Shown here one piece after another: positions 7,285 through 16,529 of a stretch of DNA of 37,347 nucleotides (position 1 is the stretch's first letter; every line of letters starts with the position of its first letter). The notes under the pieces were generated by a model that did no database searches, was not told where the DNA came from, and worked only from the letters and a program-made list of their open reading frames with translations. Origin of the DNA: a virus. The position numbers and the translations under genes were made by a program. Location: IMG/VR virus record IMGVR_UViG_3300031565_000155, positions 1 to 37,347 of that record, one strand, 5' to 3'.

Positions 7285-7796
7285 TCGATGTAAGGAGCGA
7301 CGCACACCAGCGCAACAATCCCCACCCCATCGAACTGCTCGACCTCGATCTCAGGCGCCTCGAAGCAGGCCGCGCCGTTCTCATCGATCGTCACACCGCG
7401 ATCGGCCGCGAGTGCCCTTAGAGCGTCCGCAGCGACCGGCAGCACGGTTGTTAGCGCCTGACCGGCGGTGATGCCGGTGCCGCACCCACCCAGGGCGAGC
7501 AGAACCAATAGATGAATCCCATGCTTTGCGCCGAGCGCCTTCGCCCCGAGCGCGGCGACCAGTGCGAGCGCCCCGCCCGACTTGCCCATGCCCTTGAGCA
7601 CACCGGCTACGCCAGCGATCGAGGCGATCGCGCCGACGCCCCACTCCCACGGGCACTTGTCGAGCGCCACCAACACCGTCAACGCAACGATCGCGAACCA
7701 GTCGGTGTACGCCTCGAAGCGGACCTTCGTGCTGCTCGATGGCGGCAGGGACGCGGGAAGCACAACGGGTCCGGGCGGCAAGTCAGCGTTCGGCAT
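7281..7796 (-). CDS. Membrane protein, putative holin
   Basis: 171 aa. The N-terminal 25 residues are Pro-rich. A membrane segment spans about 33-46, followed by a Gly/Ala-rich hydrophobic region (53-90, probably one or two segments) and a third hydrophobic stretch (92-104) ending in LGGC at 102-105, which resembles a lipobox. The C-terminal third is soluble and acidic until a last hydrophobic patch (159-169). The gene ends in an ATGA overlap with the endolysin, the classic place for a holin. Odd points are its length and the internal lipobox-like motif. The holin role is inferred from topology and position. Confidence 0.6.
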   Translation of the reverse strand: MPNADLPPGPVVLPASLPPSSSTKVRFEAYTDWFAIVALTVLVALDKCPWEWGVGAIASIAGVAGVLKGMGKSGGALALVAALGAKALGAKHGIHLLVLLALGGCGTGITAGQALTTVLPVAADALRALAADRGVTIDENGAACFEAPEIEVEQFDGVGIVALVCVAPYIE

Positions 7797-8076
7797 TGGG
7801 AACCTCCAGGCGTTTCAGGGATCCGTCGCTCGCAGGAACCCGAACGGTCGCCTTGTCAGTCGGCGCGTCCTGCGTCGCCCATCCTGCGCGAACCATCAGC
7901 CCGTCCATGGCCGCGATGATTTCCGGGGCGCAGTCGTCCGCGAACGTCAGGTCCTGCTCGACCACGGGTCCGTCGATCGCGATGCCCGTGGACGGGTCGC
8001 GAGCGAACTCCGCGAACTGCGCCCGGACCGCCTTGGACTCGAACGCGAACGGGCGTGTATAGCGCTTGACGATCAT
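7783..8076 (-). CDS. Hypothetical late protein, 97 aa
   Basis: Starts at ATG 8076, overlapping the tail-fibre stop as ATGA; a longer in-frame start at 8226 would lie inside the fibre gene in a different frame and looks artificial. The product begins MIVKRYTRPFAFESKAVRAQ and ends with a hydrophilic tail. No membrane segment or known motif. It overlaps the holin start by 14 bp. Small proteins between a fibre and a holin are often fibre chaperones or minor virion proteins; nothing in the sequence decides. Confidence 0.6.
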   Translation of the reverse strand: MIVKRYTRPFAFESKAVRAQFAEFARDPSTGIAIDGPVVEQDLTFADDCAPEIIAAMDGLMVRAGWATQDAPTDKATVRVPASDGSLKRLEVPNAER

Positions 8077-9161
8077 TCTGTTTTGAACCTGTGCAGAGGC
8101 GTGCACCGAACGGTGTTGCTGCCCGTGCCCTGCGTGTGCGGGTTGTAGGTTGTTGGCGACGTCGATGCTGCGATCGACGTCGTGAACTCGGTGGGCGCGG
8201 TGTTCGCGGACATGGCGGTGTTCCACATGTTAAACGAATCGGTATTGTAGAGATCCTGATACCAGTCCGTCCCTGCGGTGTGCCCGTAAAGCACCGCGTA
8301 GTAACCGGCCTTGATCACGTACGTCCCGCCGAGACTTGTGCTCTTTACGCCCGACCCCGACCACGGAACATCGACCTGAAAAATCTTGTCCATGTTGCCG
8401 TCGAGGATGGTCGCGTCGCTGGCCTGAAGTACAACGTGGCGCACGTTGCCGGACGCGCCGATGCCCGTCCGCACAACCATGTGAGTGCACGTAATGTCGT
8501 GCGGCGTGTAGAAGATCGCGCCGTAGAAGTTCGCATCGGTGCGGAATGAGTTCAGGATCTCCGTATCCGTGACGGCCTGGACTGGCCAGCCTTCGCTAGC
8601 GGTTTCCTCTGGTGCCGCGCCCGCTGCGCCGAGATCCTTCCACGTCGTGTTCGCGTCGCCCGATCCGTTGTTGACGTACGTGGACGAGGACGTGCCGTTG
8701 TCGCGCAGGTACAGGTCGCCGGGGTTCGCGGAGATGGTGCCGCTCGGGTCTTGCGTGCCGACGAACACGCGAACCTTCGAGCCGTTCGTACCCGTCTGCT
8801 CGAAACTCGCGATCGGGACCGTGTCCGCGCCCGCGTCTTTGACCGTGAACCGCTCGCCGGGGACGTTGTTGCCTATGCCGACGCGCCCGGTAGTACCCCG
8901 AACGCTAATGATCTCGCCCGCCGGAGTAGCCGCAGCGTTCGCGACCTCGTTAATCTGGAAACGATTCGCGGAGTTGATCACAGCCCAGTCCGAACTGCTC
9001 ACGCCAGCCGCTTTCAATCGGAGCTGCACTGATTGTGTCGTGCCGTTCGTGCTCTCGATCATTGCGATCAGAGTTGCGAGATCCGCATCCGACACGTACA
9101 GCCGGTGCAGCGGACTCGCGCCAACGCCTAGCTTCCCCGAGACCTTGTGATCGACACTCAT
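8073..9161 (-). CDS. Tail fibre / receptor-binding-like protein
   Basis: 362 aa, ATG 9161 with GAGGAA upstream. The N-terminal half contains repeat-like Gly/Asn/Thr-rich segments seen in fibre shafts, for example GRVGIGNNVPGERFTVKD (about 92-109), and DLYLRDNGTSSSTYVN, a pattern common in phage fibres. The C-terminal part (about 195-350) is rich in beta-strand residues and aromatic positions, like a distal carbohydrate- or receptor-binding head. There is no intramolecular chaperone motif that I recognise. It is coupled to the 97-aa gene by ATGA. Host-range determinant by inference. Confidence 0.7.
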   Translation of the reverse strand: MSVDHKVSGKLGVGASPLHRLYVSDADLATLIAMIESTNGTTQSVQLRLKAAGVSSSDWAVINSANRFQINEVANAAATPAGEIISVRGTTGRVGIGNNVPGERFTVKDAGADTVPIASFEQTGTNGSKVRVFVGTQDPSGTISANPGDLYLRDNGTSSSTYVNNGSGDANTTWKDLGAAGAAPEETASEGWPVQAVTDTEILNSFRTDANFYGAIFYTPHDITCTHMVVRTGIGASGNVRHVVLQASDATILDGNMDKIFQVDVPWSGSGVKSTSLGGTYVIKAGYYAVLYGHTAGTDWYQDLYNTDSFNMWNTAMSANTAPTEFTTSIAASTSPTTYNPHTQGTGSNTVRCTPLHRFKTE

Positions 9162-9162
9162 G

Positions 9163-10710
9163 CTAGTTGTTCCTCACGATCAAGGATCCGTCCGCGTTTG
9201 AAATACCGTCGCCATCGGATGCGAACGCCGCTTTACCTGCGAGCAACGGCAATGTGATGCCTGCGGAGTAGTCGCTACCAGGCACTGCGCCGTCGAGCGT
9301 CGGCGCAGCCGTGAGGAATATCTCGCCACCCTTCGCGTCGATGACGAGCCCGCCAGGCGTCCCGATGAACGCCCCGGCAGTGATCATTCCGTCACGGCGC
9401 GCCTTGAGCAACGGGCCAGTCGAGGCGATTAGCGTGGGGCCGCCGGTGATGAGTGCCGTGCCGTTGTCACGCGCCTCGATCGCCGCGCCTGCCCCTGTGT
9501 TTTCGATCTCGACGTTGCTCGTCTGCACGACAAAGGTTCCGGAGAACGAACAGGTCACGGCGGGACCCGCTTCGGAGACACCGATGCGGCCGCCACTCAT
9601 CGTGAGGTAAGCGCCGACGCCGACGCTGACCGGCTTGTCCGAAACGATGTAGCCGCTACTCTCGACGAACTCCGAGACAATCGGCCACGCGCCCGTGACG
9701 TAGATTCCCCAGCCGATCCAATCGGCATTCAGCGCAGCGCCGAACAGATCGACGGGGTAGGCACCCGTGTCGAACAGGGTCTCCTTGCCGAAGAACTGCG
9801 GCTGTCCTGCCTGGAGGATGTACGCGGTGGATGCGTCCAGTTCGACGCCGTAGTACGCGGCGACCGCGTCGAGGGCGATCTGAGAAAGGAGCGAACTGGT
9901 CGTCAGCTTGAGTTGAGCGAACGCAACCGCGGGCGCTCCCGAGGGAGCGGTGAAACCGCCGCTCGGTGCAGACGGCGCGATGATTTGAATGGACGCGACG
10001 ACGTTGAGCGTGACCGCAGCCCGCACGACGCGGTAGGTGCTCGCGCTCGTCGGCGCGACGGCGAAGTTTTTGGAGAACGTGAACGTGGTGGCGGTGTTGC
10101 GCCTGACCATCCCGCGCTGACCGACGCCGGGGCCTGCGGTGATCAGGACGGTCTGACCCTTGAACGCGTCCGGAGTGAGCCCGCCGCCGACCTTTACGAT
10201 CTGCGATGCGCTGGTCCCGGTGTCGGCGAGTTCCGCCGCCTGTGTCTCAGTGAACCCGTCGCCGGTTCCGCCACCGTCGCCAATAAACCCGATGGGAGCG
10301 CTCACCGTTCGCGTGAACGAATCGAGCGTGTATGACCCGTCGCCCATGTGGATGACGACCGCATGTTTCACGTCGTCGGGCGTGCGCTTGAGCGCTTCGG
10401 TAACCGTCTTGAGCGGTGCCCCGCTCGTGCCCGCGTTCGCGTCGTTGCCGTCAGCGTCGCGGACGTACAGGCCGATCGAGTCGGCAGTCGCAAGGACCAT
10501 CTGCCGCCACCCGGTGACGGTGCCCAGGTACCACCCAGGGAACGCGCCCCCGGTCTGATAGACAACGCGAGCGCGGTCAGCCGCCGTTTGCACGATGGCG
10601 TTACGCGCAGACTCGTCCGCGACCGCGTTGAATCCCTCGATCGTGTGATTTCCACGATTGCCCGACGGGTGGTCGGTCGATACGAGTTCGCCGTGTTCCT
10701 TGACCGTCAT
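9163..10710 (-). CDS. Tailspike/fibre with predicted right-handed beta-helix
   Basis: 515 aa from ATG 10710, which overlaps the upstream TGA as ATGA. An N-terminal region (about 1-85) holds sequence expected for virion attachment. Around residues 92-130 is SIGLYVRDADGNDANAGTSG followed by a TVTEAL stretch, the typical opening of pectate-lyase/beta-helix spikes ('space filler, then ...TV.EAL'). The rest is Gly/Ala/Thr/Val-rich with regular hydrophobic spacing and short ISTG-like turns, as in parallel beta-helix proteins. Such spikes bind and often cleave surface polysaccharide; no catalytic residues can be assigned by eye. Confidence 0.7.
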   Translation of the reverse strand: MTVKEHGELVSTDHPSGNRGNHTIEGFNAVADESARNAIVQTAADRARVVYQTGGAFPGWYLGTVTGWRQMVLATADSIGLYVRDADGNDANAGTSGAPLKTVTEALKRTPDDVKHAVVIHMGDGSYTLDSFTRTVSAPIGFIGDGGGTGDGFTETQAAELADTGTSASQIVKVGGGLTPDAFKGQTVLITAGPGVGQRGMVRRNTATTFTFSKNFAVAPTSASTYRVVRAAVTLNVVASIQIIAPSAPSGGFTAPSGAPAVAFAQLKLTTSSLLSQIALDAVAAYYGVELDASTAYILQAGQPQFFGKETLFDTGAYPVDLFGAALNADWIGWGIYVTGAWPIVSEFVESSGYIVSDKPVSVGVGAYLTMSGGRIGVSEAGPAVTCSFSGTFVVQTSNVEIENTGAGAAIEARDNGTALITGGPTLIASTGPLLKARRDGMITAGAFIGTPGGLVIDAKGGEIFLTAAPTLDGAVPGSDYSAGITLPLLAGKAAFASDGDGISNADGSLIVRNN

Positions 10711-10880
10711 GCCGTGCCTGCCACCACCTGAATCGCGTTCGCACAAACAAGGTTTGTGAGACCGTCTGCGATTACCTCAACCTGCGGAGTCACGACCGGA
10801 CTCGGGTCCCCGAACAACGGCCCGCGCAGGCTGCGACGAATGCCGAAGCCCGCCGCCCGTCTGTTGGCCGAGTTGCTCAC
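10707..10880 (-). CDS. Small late protein, 57 aa
   Basis: Start chosen at GTG 10880, overlapping the preceding TGA as GTGA; longer in-frame starts lie within the upstream gene and translate to low-quality sequence. The product is Arg-rich at the N-terminus (SNSANRRAAGFGIRRSLRG), with a beta-type C-terminus (VEVIADGLTNLVCANAIQVV). Unrecognised. Its place between two tail genes suggests a minor virion part or assembly factor. Confidence 0.5.
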   Translation of the reverse strand: MSNSANRRAAGFGIRRSLRGPLFGDPSPVVTPQVEVIADGLTNLVCANAIQVVAGTA

Positions 10881-11212
10881 GGACCAGAGATCCACCAAAG
10901 GAAATCGCCCGCCACGGGCATCGTCACCCGCAGATAACGAAGTGTGCTGCGGTTGGCGCGGAACTGAACCGACTGACCTGCCGCGAAGTACGCCTTGTTG
11001 GTCGGAACACCGACGGCGCTCGTGCCCATCAGGTAGTTGAAGTCCTGCGTCGCGTTGATGGTGATCCACATGTGCATGACGTCGTCGCCGACGCCTGCGA
11101 ACAGATCTTCCGCGACGGACGTTGCACCCGCGCCGAGCGCCTGCTCGGTGAGGTTGCCTGTGCTTGGCGGCCTGATTTGTGCCGCGTCCGCGAGTACTGG
11201 AGATCCACTCAT
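10877..11212 (-). CDS. Hypothetical virion-associated protein, 111 aa
   Basis: ATG 11212 overlaps the stop of the 692-aa gene as ATGA, and the stop overlaps the next GTG as GTGA. The sequence has the composition of a small beta-sandwich: alternating hydrophobics such as MWITINATQDFNYLMG and TLRYLRVTMPVAGDFLWWISG, with aromatics at the C-terminus. No family was recognised. Its location between ejection-type and fibre genes suggests a tail or fibre-attachment component. Confidence 0.6.
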   Translation of the reverse strand: MSGSPVLADAAQIRPPSTGNLTEQALGAGATSVAEDLFAGVGDDVMHMWITINATQDFNYLMGTSAVGVPTNKAYFAAGQSVQFRANRSTLRYLRVTMPVAGDFLWWISGP

Positions 11213-13287
11213 TGTTCCGATCCTCTCATCCTATTTAGCGCGTCCACGATGGTCATCTTTGCCATCCGAAGGTCGCCGCTGTCAATGGCTTGACGGACGG
11301 CGTCCGCTTGTTCACCAAACATTTCGGGGTCGCGTTCGACGAGGTTTCGCATGCGGTCGAGTTGCTGTTCGGTCGTTTCCTCGCCTGCAACGGTCGATGC
11401 GCCGCCCGCGAACTGACCAGAGCGACCGCTTGCGCCGAGCGCACGGCCAGCAGACCCGACGCCCTCTGCGGTGCGCTGACCGCCGCGCAACGCCGTTGCC
11501 GCAATGTCCGAGCCGTAGCGCTTCATGGTTTCGTACCCGACGCCGCCACCGAAATGACCTGACGCCATCGCGGGCAGGCTGACCACGGCGTTGCCCGACT
11601 CCTGTGATGCTCGTTTGCCCGAGATACCCGCAACGTCCTTCGCCATGCCGTACTGCGGACGCGCCGCGAGGTACGCCTGCGAAGTCTCAGGCAATGCCTG
11701 CTCCGTCATCGTCGTTTCCAGGGCGTTACGCGGGACACGCAACGCGCCGCGATGAACCCGATGCGCTCGCGCATCCTTCATCGGCGTCCCCGCGTGCGGC
11801 GGGAAGCCCGCAGATTCCTTGTACGAATCCTTGAGCCCTTGAAGTTGTCGCGGGGTGAAATATTCGTCGGGGTGCTTGCGCGCCTTCGCGATCAACCCGT
11901 CAACGATGCGTCGCATGCTTGCTTCGGCAGTTGTGTTGTCGGGGATCGTTCCCTTGTATTGCGACAACTGCCTGATGAACGTGGACTTCGGGAAGCCGTA
12001 CACCTGTTGCGTTGCGTCGTCCACGGACTGCCCGATGATGTTGCCAAGTTTTTCGACCAGCGGTCGTGCGTTCGCCGCGTACGTCGCAGGTCCAGACGGA
12101 GCGAGTGCGCCGAGCAACGTGCCGTACACCAGGCCCTCCTTGCCGCCCTCCTTCGCGCCCTCCCATCGACCACCGGGCTCGGCCGACAACGCGCCGTGAC
12201 CTGCGCCGACCGCCGTCCCCGCGCCTGCACCCATCGCGGTGAGTCCAAGACGCGACTGGCTGCCGGGACGCTTGTGCAGGCCCTGTTGCTCCGCGAACTC
12301 ACCGAGTTCCGCGATGTAGCCTGGCCCGCGCTGACGTTCCAGGTTGGTGTGCATCGCGCCGTACCCGCCTGCCGCTTTTCCTCGCCACTGGTTCGCCGCA
12401 GCGCCCAAGTATTCGCCCACAGGCCCCGCTGCCTTCGCGAACAGTGCGCCTGCCCCCGTGAGTCCACCGCCGAACGCGGCGCCTGTCTCGGCACCTTCAA
12501 GGCCGTCCCACAGGCGATCCGCGACGTTGTCTGCCTCGCTGTGGCCCGTCGCGGAAATGCCGGAGATCGTGGCGCCCGCCTTTGCGTTCGCGAGCACACG
12601 GGCCGCGAGGGGAGCGCTGGCCGTCGAGCCGCCGCCGCTCGCGATGATCGACGGAGCCATTCCAAGGATCTCACCACCGCCGTACAACACAGGCGATCGA
12701 TCGCGAGACTCCTGATTCGCGGCTCGCATGGACTCCTGCATCGACTCCTGCGCGCTACCTGCCGCGTACTCGCGAGGGATTCCCGTGCCGTCGTCGATCT
12801 CGGGAACCAGGCGCGAGGCAATCTCCTCTCCGAATCCGTACGTCGCGCCTTGAGCCGCGCCGCGTGCGGTGTCGAGCGCACCCTCGCCGATGGCTTCGCC
12901 CGCGTCACTCGCGTATTCGCCGCCAACGTGCGCGGCGTCGCCTGCGAAGTCTGCAACGTCCTGACCGACGCCCTTCATTCCGGTGAGTGCGCGTTGCCAA
13001 ATGTTCTGCTCGGGCGGCGGCTGTCGAACGGGCGCGGGCGGTGCCACGACCGGCTCGCGTTGCCCCGTTTCCATGTTCCAATCGCCTCCGCCTTCGGGAC
13101 CCTCCGTGATGCCCGTGACCGCGTTGAAAGCGCCCTCGGGTTCAGGCGCTTCGATCGCGGCCGCTTCGACAGCAACAGCAGGCGCGGCGTCGCCGCCGCC
13201 CGGCGCGTCAGTGGGGTCCCACGTGGTCGAGTTGTCGTTGGACACGTACCACTGGCCGTCTTTTGCTTGTCTATATGTTGGGGGCAT
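11209..13287 (-). CDS. Large internal virion/ejection-type protein, 692 aa
   Basis: ATG 13287, three bases after the previous stop. The N-terminus contains KDGQWYVSNDNSTTWDP, a short WYV-like motif seen in phage structural proteins. Residues 30-100 are Ala/Pro/Glu-rich and probably disordered. The central part (about 115-420) is strongly Ala/Gly-rich with alternating GA repeats, long helices and amphipathic segments. The C-terminus is helical and charged. This composition is typical of podovirus ejection (inner virion) proteins that enter the cell envelope with the DNA. No lysozyme motif was found. The class is inferred from position and composition. Confidence 0.6.
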   Translation of the reverse strand: MPPTYRQAKDGQWYVSNDNSTTWDPTDAPGGGDAAPAVAVEAAAIEAPEPEGAFNAVTGITEGPEGGGDWNMETGQREPVVAPPAPVRQPPPEQNIWQRALTGMKGVGQDVADFAGDAAHVGGEYASDAGEAIGEGALDTARGAAQGATYGFGEEIASRLVPEIDDGTGIPREYAAGSAQESMQESMRAANQESRDRSPVLYGGGEILGMAPSIIASGGGSTASAPLAARVLANAKAGATISGISATGHSEADNVADRLWDGLEGAETGAAFGGGLTGAGALFAKAAGPVGEYLGAAANQWRGKAAGGYGAMHTNLERQRGPGYIAELGEFAEQQGLHKRPGSQSRLGLTAMGAGAGTAVGAGHGALSAEPGGRWEGAKEGGKEGLVYGTLLGALAPSGPATYAANARPLVEKLGNIIGQSVDDATQQVYGFPKSTFIRQLSQYKGTIPDNTTAEASMRRIVDGLIAKARKHPDEYFTPRQLQGLKDSYKESAGFPPHAGTPMKDARAHRVHRGALRVPRNALETTMTEQALPETSQAYLAARPQYGMAKDVAGISGKRASQESGNAVVSLPAMASGHFGGGVGYETMKRYGSDIAATALRGGQRTAEGVGSAGRALGASGRSGQFAGGASTVAGEETTEQQLDRMRNLVERDPEMFGEQADAVRQAIDSGDLRMAKMTIVDALNRMRGSEQ

Positions 13288-13290
13288 GGC

Positions 13291-14931
13291 TCACCATTCA
13301 ATCTGGTCGGTACGAAACTGTCCGGCCTTTTTTGCGGCTGGTTCGGCGTCGTCGCTTTCGACCGCTTCGCCGCGCACGCCGCCCCAGTGCTTGCGGCTGT
13401 AGTCGTCTTCGCCGACGCCCTTGGTGTAGTTAATGTCACCGAGTTCGTCGGGGCGCGTCATTTGCAGACCGTAACCCTGCAAGATCCCCTGGCCGTTCTT
13501 CATCAGCATATTATGGAGACCCTCAAGCTGGGGTTCGGACCACCACCTCAACGTGGTGCGGATCTTGGGAAGCTCACGCTTGATCTCTTGGCGCGACTCT
13601 TTGTCACCGACGCCCATGCCAGAAATCTTCAGGATGATCCCCTGGTGCTCGTCGCGCAGAAAGTCGAACTCCTTTGCAATGCGGATCGCTTTCTGACTCC
13701 CGCGCTGCACGAACGGGATCGCCGAATACATGCGGTCAAGTCTTTGCATCCGAGCGCTCGCGTGCATTGCGCGGTTGACGGTGCCGATCTCGCGCTCGAC
13801 CGCTGCCGAGCCACGCTTATTGATCACGTCGCCATATCGACCGGGGATCCGAACGCTCAACCCGGTGTGCTCGTTCGCCATGTTGAAGTCTTCGATCTGC
13901 TGCGCTCGCTTCGCGGGCGACGCGGCGACTCCACCGCGTGCCTCGTCGCGCTGCCACTTCTGGATGTCCTTCGACAACGCGATCTCGGCCTTCGCCCGTT
14001 CCTTCGACGAGGTCAGCCGAGAGATCGCACCCACTCGCGTTGACCACGCCGGATCGAGTTCGTCCACGCCGAGTTGCTCTTTGAGCGCGCCAGACAACCG
14101 CGCCTGCACTTCGCCCGAACCCTCTGGTCCACCCTCGGTGCCCATCGGTCGCCTCGCGGGACCAGGACCGCTTCGACCCTGACCGCCGCGCCGACTCTTC
14201 GTCGGGTTTGCGAGGTTCCAGGCGTGAGTCTCCTGCGACCGCTTGTCGCGGTTCGCTCGCGCCTCTGCGGCGGTCATGCCGGGTGCTGGCCTCGCGCCTC
14301 CTGCGCGCTCGAACGCCTCGCGTCGGGACATTTTCGTGTCACCGCCGGGCACCACGATCCTCTGCTCACGCGGACCGATCTGTCCGTATGCCTGACCGAA
14401 GATTTGCTGTGCGCGGGCGTCTGCCAACGGCAGCGGACGCGGACCGTCCTGGACGTACTCACGCCGGTCGTCGTACTTCTGCGCCTTCACCTCGGGTGAG
14501 TCGGACGCCAGTGGCCACGGTGCCTCTGCGGCGTCGGTGCCCTCGGCATAGCCGGGGTCGGCGAGCGCCTGGAACCCCGCGTCCATTTGACCGAGTTCGC
14601 CGGGAGTCATGCGCTCCGACGAATAGTTCGGCGTGCCCATGTAGAACCGATCGTTGTCGTCGGCGAGCGACTCCACCGGAGGCGGCGACCCTGCGCCATA
14701 CGGACCGGGCGACCGCAGCGCTTGGTTGACCAACTGCACGTTCTGGGGTGGCTCGCTCAACTCCTGCAAACCGATCGCGAGCCTCTGCGCCTGCTCGCCC
14801 GCCGGATCCTCGACGCCCTCGGGTGCGCCAAGTTGCGACAGGTACGCGTCGATTCCGGACGCGCCACTGCTTACGGGGTATTCGTCCTCGTCCTCGTCGG
14901 GGAGATACGGTTGATATGGAAGGCGTGCCAT
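13291..14931 (-). CDS. Putative internal virion protein, 546 aa
   Basis: ATG 14931 overlaps the upstream TAA by one base. The N-terminal 200 residues are acidic and rich in Pro/Asp/Glu with little predicted order. Residues 205-275 are Arg/Lys/Gly-rich (RRGGQGRSGPGPARRP), and the C-terminal half is helical with many Lys/Arg/Glu. It has no signal peptide, membrane segment or catalytic motif visible. It lies between two other Ala/Gln-rich late genes, so an ejected inner-capsid protein is the best guess, at low certainty. Confidence 0.55.
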   Translation of the reverse strand: MARLPYQPYLPDEDEDEYPVSSGASGIDAYLSQLGAPEGVEDPAGEQAQRLAIGLQELSEPPQNVQLVNQALRSPGPYGAGSPPPVESLADDNDRFYMGTPNYSSERMTPGELGQMDAGFQALADPGYAEGTDAAEAPWPLASDSPEVKAQKYDDRREYVQDGPRPLPLADARAQQIFGQAYGQIGPREQRIVVPGGDTKMSRREAFERAGGARPAPGMTAAEARANRDKRSQETHAWNLANPTKSRRGGQGRSGPGPARRPMGTEGGPEGSGEVQARLSGALKEQLGVDELDPAWSTRVGAISRLTSSKERAKAEIALSKDIQKWQRDEARGGVAASPAKRAQQIEDFNMANEHTGLSVRIPGRYGDVINKRGSAAVEREIGTVNRAMHASARMQRLDRMYSAIPFVQRGSQKAIRIAKEFDFLRDEHQGIILKISGMGVGDKESRQEIKRELPKIRTTLRWWSEPQLEGLHNMLMKNGQGILQGYGLQMTRPDELGDINYTKGVGEDDYSRKHWGGVRGEAVESDDAEPAAKKAGQFRTDQIEW

Positions 14932-15974
14932 TAGAAAGGTCCCAATCCCCAGCCGAAGAGGCCGTCGTCGTCGTCGTCCTTGCCCAGCTTACCGGCCGCG
15001 TCTTCGGCCTGCCTTGCTCCGGCGATCGCACCGAGTGTGCTTGCGGTAGACTGCGCTCCCGCCGTCCCGACGCCAGCCTGCGCAAGCGTGCCGCGTTCGT
15101 CCAACCGCTGACCGGCGGTGTCGTAGTTATAGCGGTCGGCCACGGCGCCGAACTGCCGGTCGCCGATATCCTTGCTTCGCCCCCAGCGGTCGCGGTTCTC
15201 TTCCTGCCTCGTCCGCGTTTTATATTTGTCGTAGTCCTGACGCAGGTTGCGGTTGAATCGTTGCGCGTCGTCCGCTGCGGTGCCGCGCTTGTATTGCTCT
15301 CCGAAGGAGTCGCGCCGAATGTCGCCTGCGAGCCCGCCGTAATCGCGGAGCGCACTTTCGGAGCGATCGATCGCCATGCCTGACGCCGCGAGGTCTTCCA
15401 GCATGCGCCGGTCAGCGCCCTCCTGTTGCGCGGCGAGTCCCGCCTGCATCTCCGCACCCGCGCCGCCGAAGCCACGAGCACGGGCCGACGAGAGGGCGGC
15501 ACCACGCGCACCTCGGAGGTCTTGCTCCTGCCCGCGCCGGTTGAGTTCAAAAATCGCCTGCTCTTTGTCGGTGATCTCCGGATCGATGCGGTCGCCGAGT
15601 TCACTTAGCGCCCGTTTCTGCGCCCGCATCGCCGTCTTGTCGGCCCGTGCGTTCGCTGCCTTGCTTTTGTAACCGCCGACGAACTTCTCGGCCTTGATGG
15701 GCTTCAGGTTGTTTTCCTCGCGGATCATGTTCGCGAGAATGTGCATGTTGGACTTGGTCGCGTCGTTGCCCGCGATCTGGAGGGTGTCCTTCCCCGTCGT
15801 GATCATTTCATCGATCGCGGCTTCGTTCTTTTCGTACTGGTCCCGCGTCAGGTTGAGCGCCTCCATGAGGTACTCCTCGAAGCCGCCCTTGTTCAGCCGT
15901 GCCGCCTCTTCCTTGACCGCTACGCCGAACGCGAGTTTTTCGGAGGGCGTCATGTCGTCTTCATATGTGGGCAT
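14931..15974 (-). CDS. Putative internal virion protein, 347 aa, helical
   Basis: ATG 15974 with AAGGAA upstream. Almost entirely helical and rich in Ala, Arg, Gln and Glu; residues 110-300 form long charged helices with frequent AxxA and RxxD spacing. The C-terminus carries a DDDDDG stretch followed by a Gly/Trp/Phe tail. This resembles the smaller members of podovirus inner-core/ejection sets. No enzyme motif. The following gene starts on its stop codon, so expression is coupled. Confidence 0.55.
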   Translation of the reverse strand: MPTYEDDMTPSEKLAFGVAVKEEAARLNKGGFEEYLMEALNLTRDQYEKNEAAIDEMITTGKDTLQIAGNDATKSNMHILANMIREENNLKPIKAEKFVGGYKSKAANARADKTAMRAQKRALSELGDRIDPEITDKEQAIFELNRRGQEQDLRGARGAALSSARARGFGGAGAEMQAGLAAQQEGADRRMLEDLAASGMAIDRSESALRDYGGLAGDIRRDSFGEQYKRGTAADDAQRFNRNLRQDYDKYKTRTRQEENRDRWGRSKDIGDRQFGAVADRYNYDTAGQRLDERGTLAQAGVGTAGAQSTASTLGAIAGARQAEDAAGKLGKDDDDDGLFGWGLGPF

Positions 15975-16001
15975 CGAGTTCCTTCGATCTCTATAACAGG
16001 T

Positions 16002-16529
16002 TTAGGGCAGGTGGTCCTGGCTGAACGTGCCCCAATAGTTTTCTCCGTCGTAGTCGAAAACCAGTTTGTCCCGCGAATCGATCGCGGCAGTGATCACCGG
16101 CGGCGTTCCGCCCGGCCACAAAACATTCGTGTCCCAGCCCGCGACCGTGTTGGACGCGGTCCCCTGCTCGACGAACAGCACAACGCGACACACCCCCGGC
16201 GGGTCGATGAACTGCACGAGCGTGGCGCTTTGGTGCAACACCACCTTCTGGAACTGACCTTGTCCCCAGTCCACTTGCAGCGTCGGCACTTCGTCCAGCA
16301 CCGCCGCCACGCTCGGCGCGTCGCCGTAGGTCGCCGTCACCGCATTGACGACGTCCTGCGCGCCAACGTCGAGCACCCCCGTCAGAGCGCCGTTCGTGCC
16401 GTCCAGCGCCACACTCTCGCGGCCCGCACGCAGGACGTCGCGGGCAAGGTCCCCGACCTGTTGAGCGAGTTCCTCCATGGTCTCCGCGTAGCGCACTCGC
16501 TTGCGGATCTCGAACGGGACTTCGGCCAT
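16002..16529 (-). CDS. Hypothetical tail/virion protein, 175 aa
   Basis: ATG 16529 shares one base with the stop of the nozzle-like gene (TGATG). The N-terminal 40 residues are helical (MAEVPFEIRKRVRYAETMEE). From about residue 85 the protein is beta-rich with many hydrophobic strands (FQKVVLHQSATLVQFIDPPG, then CRVVLFVEQG). No family was recognised. It sits directly after the nozzle gene, where short-tailed phages often encode a plug or needle component; this is position-based. Confidence 0.55.
   Translation of the reverse strand: MAEVPFEIRKRVRYAETMEELAQQVGDLARDVLRAGRESVALDGTNGALTGVLDVGAQDVVNAVTATYGDAPSVAAVLDEVPTLQVDWGQGQFQKVVLHQSATLVQFIDPPGVCRVVLFVEQGTASNTVAGWDTNVLWPGGTPPVITAAIDSRDKLVFDYDGENYWGTFSQDHLP

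Noticed and set aside
11752-14043. 763-codon plus-strand open frame
   Set aside because: Antisense shadow of the large Ala/Gly-rich virion genes; no ribosome site or recognisable motif.
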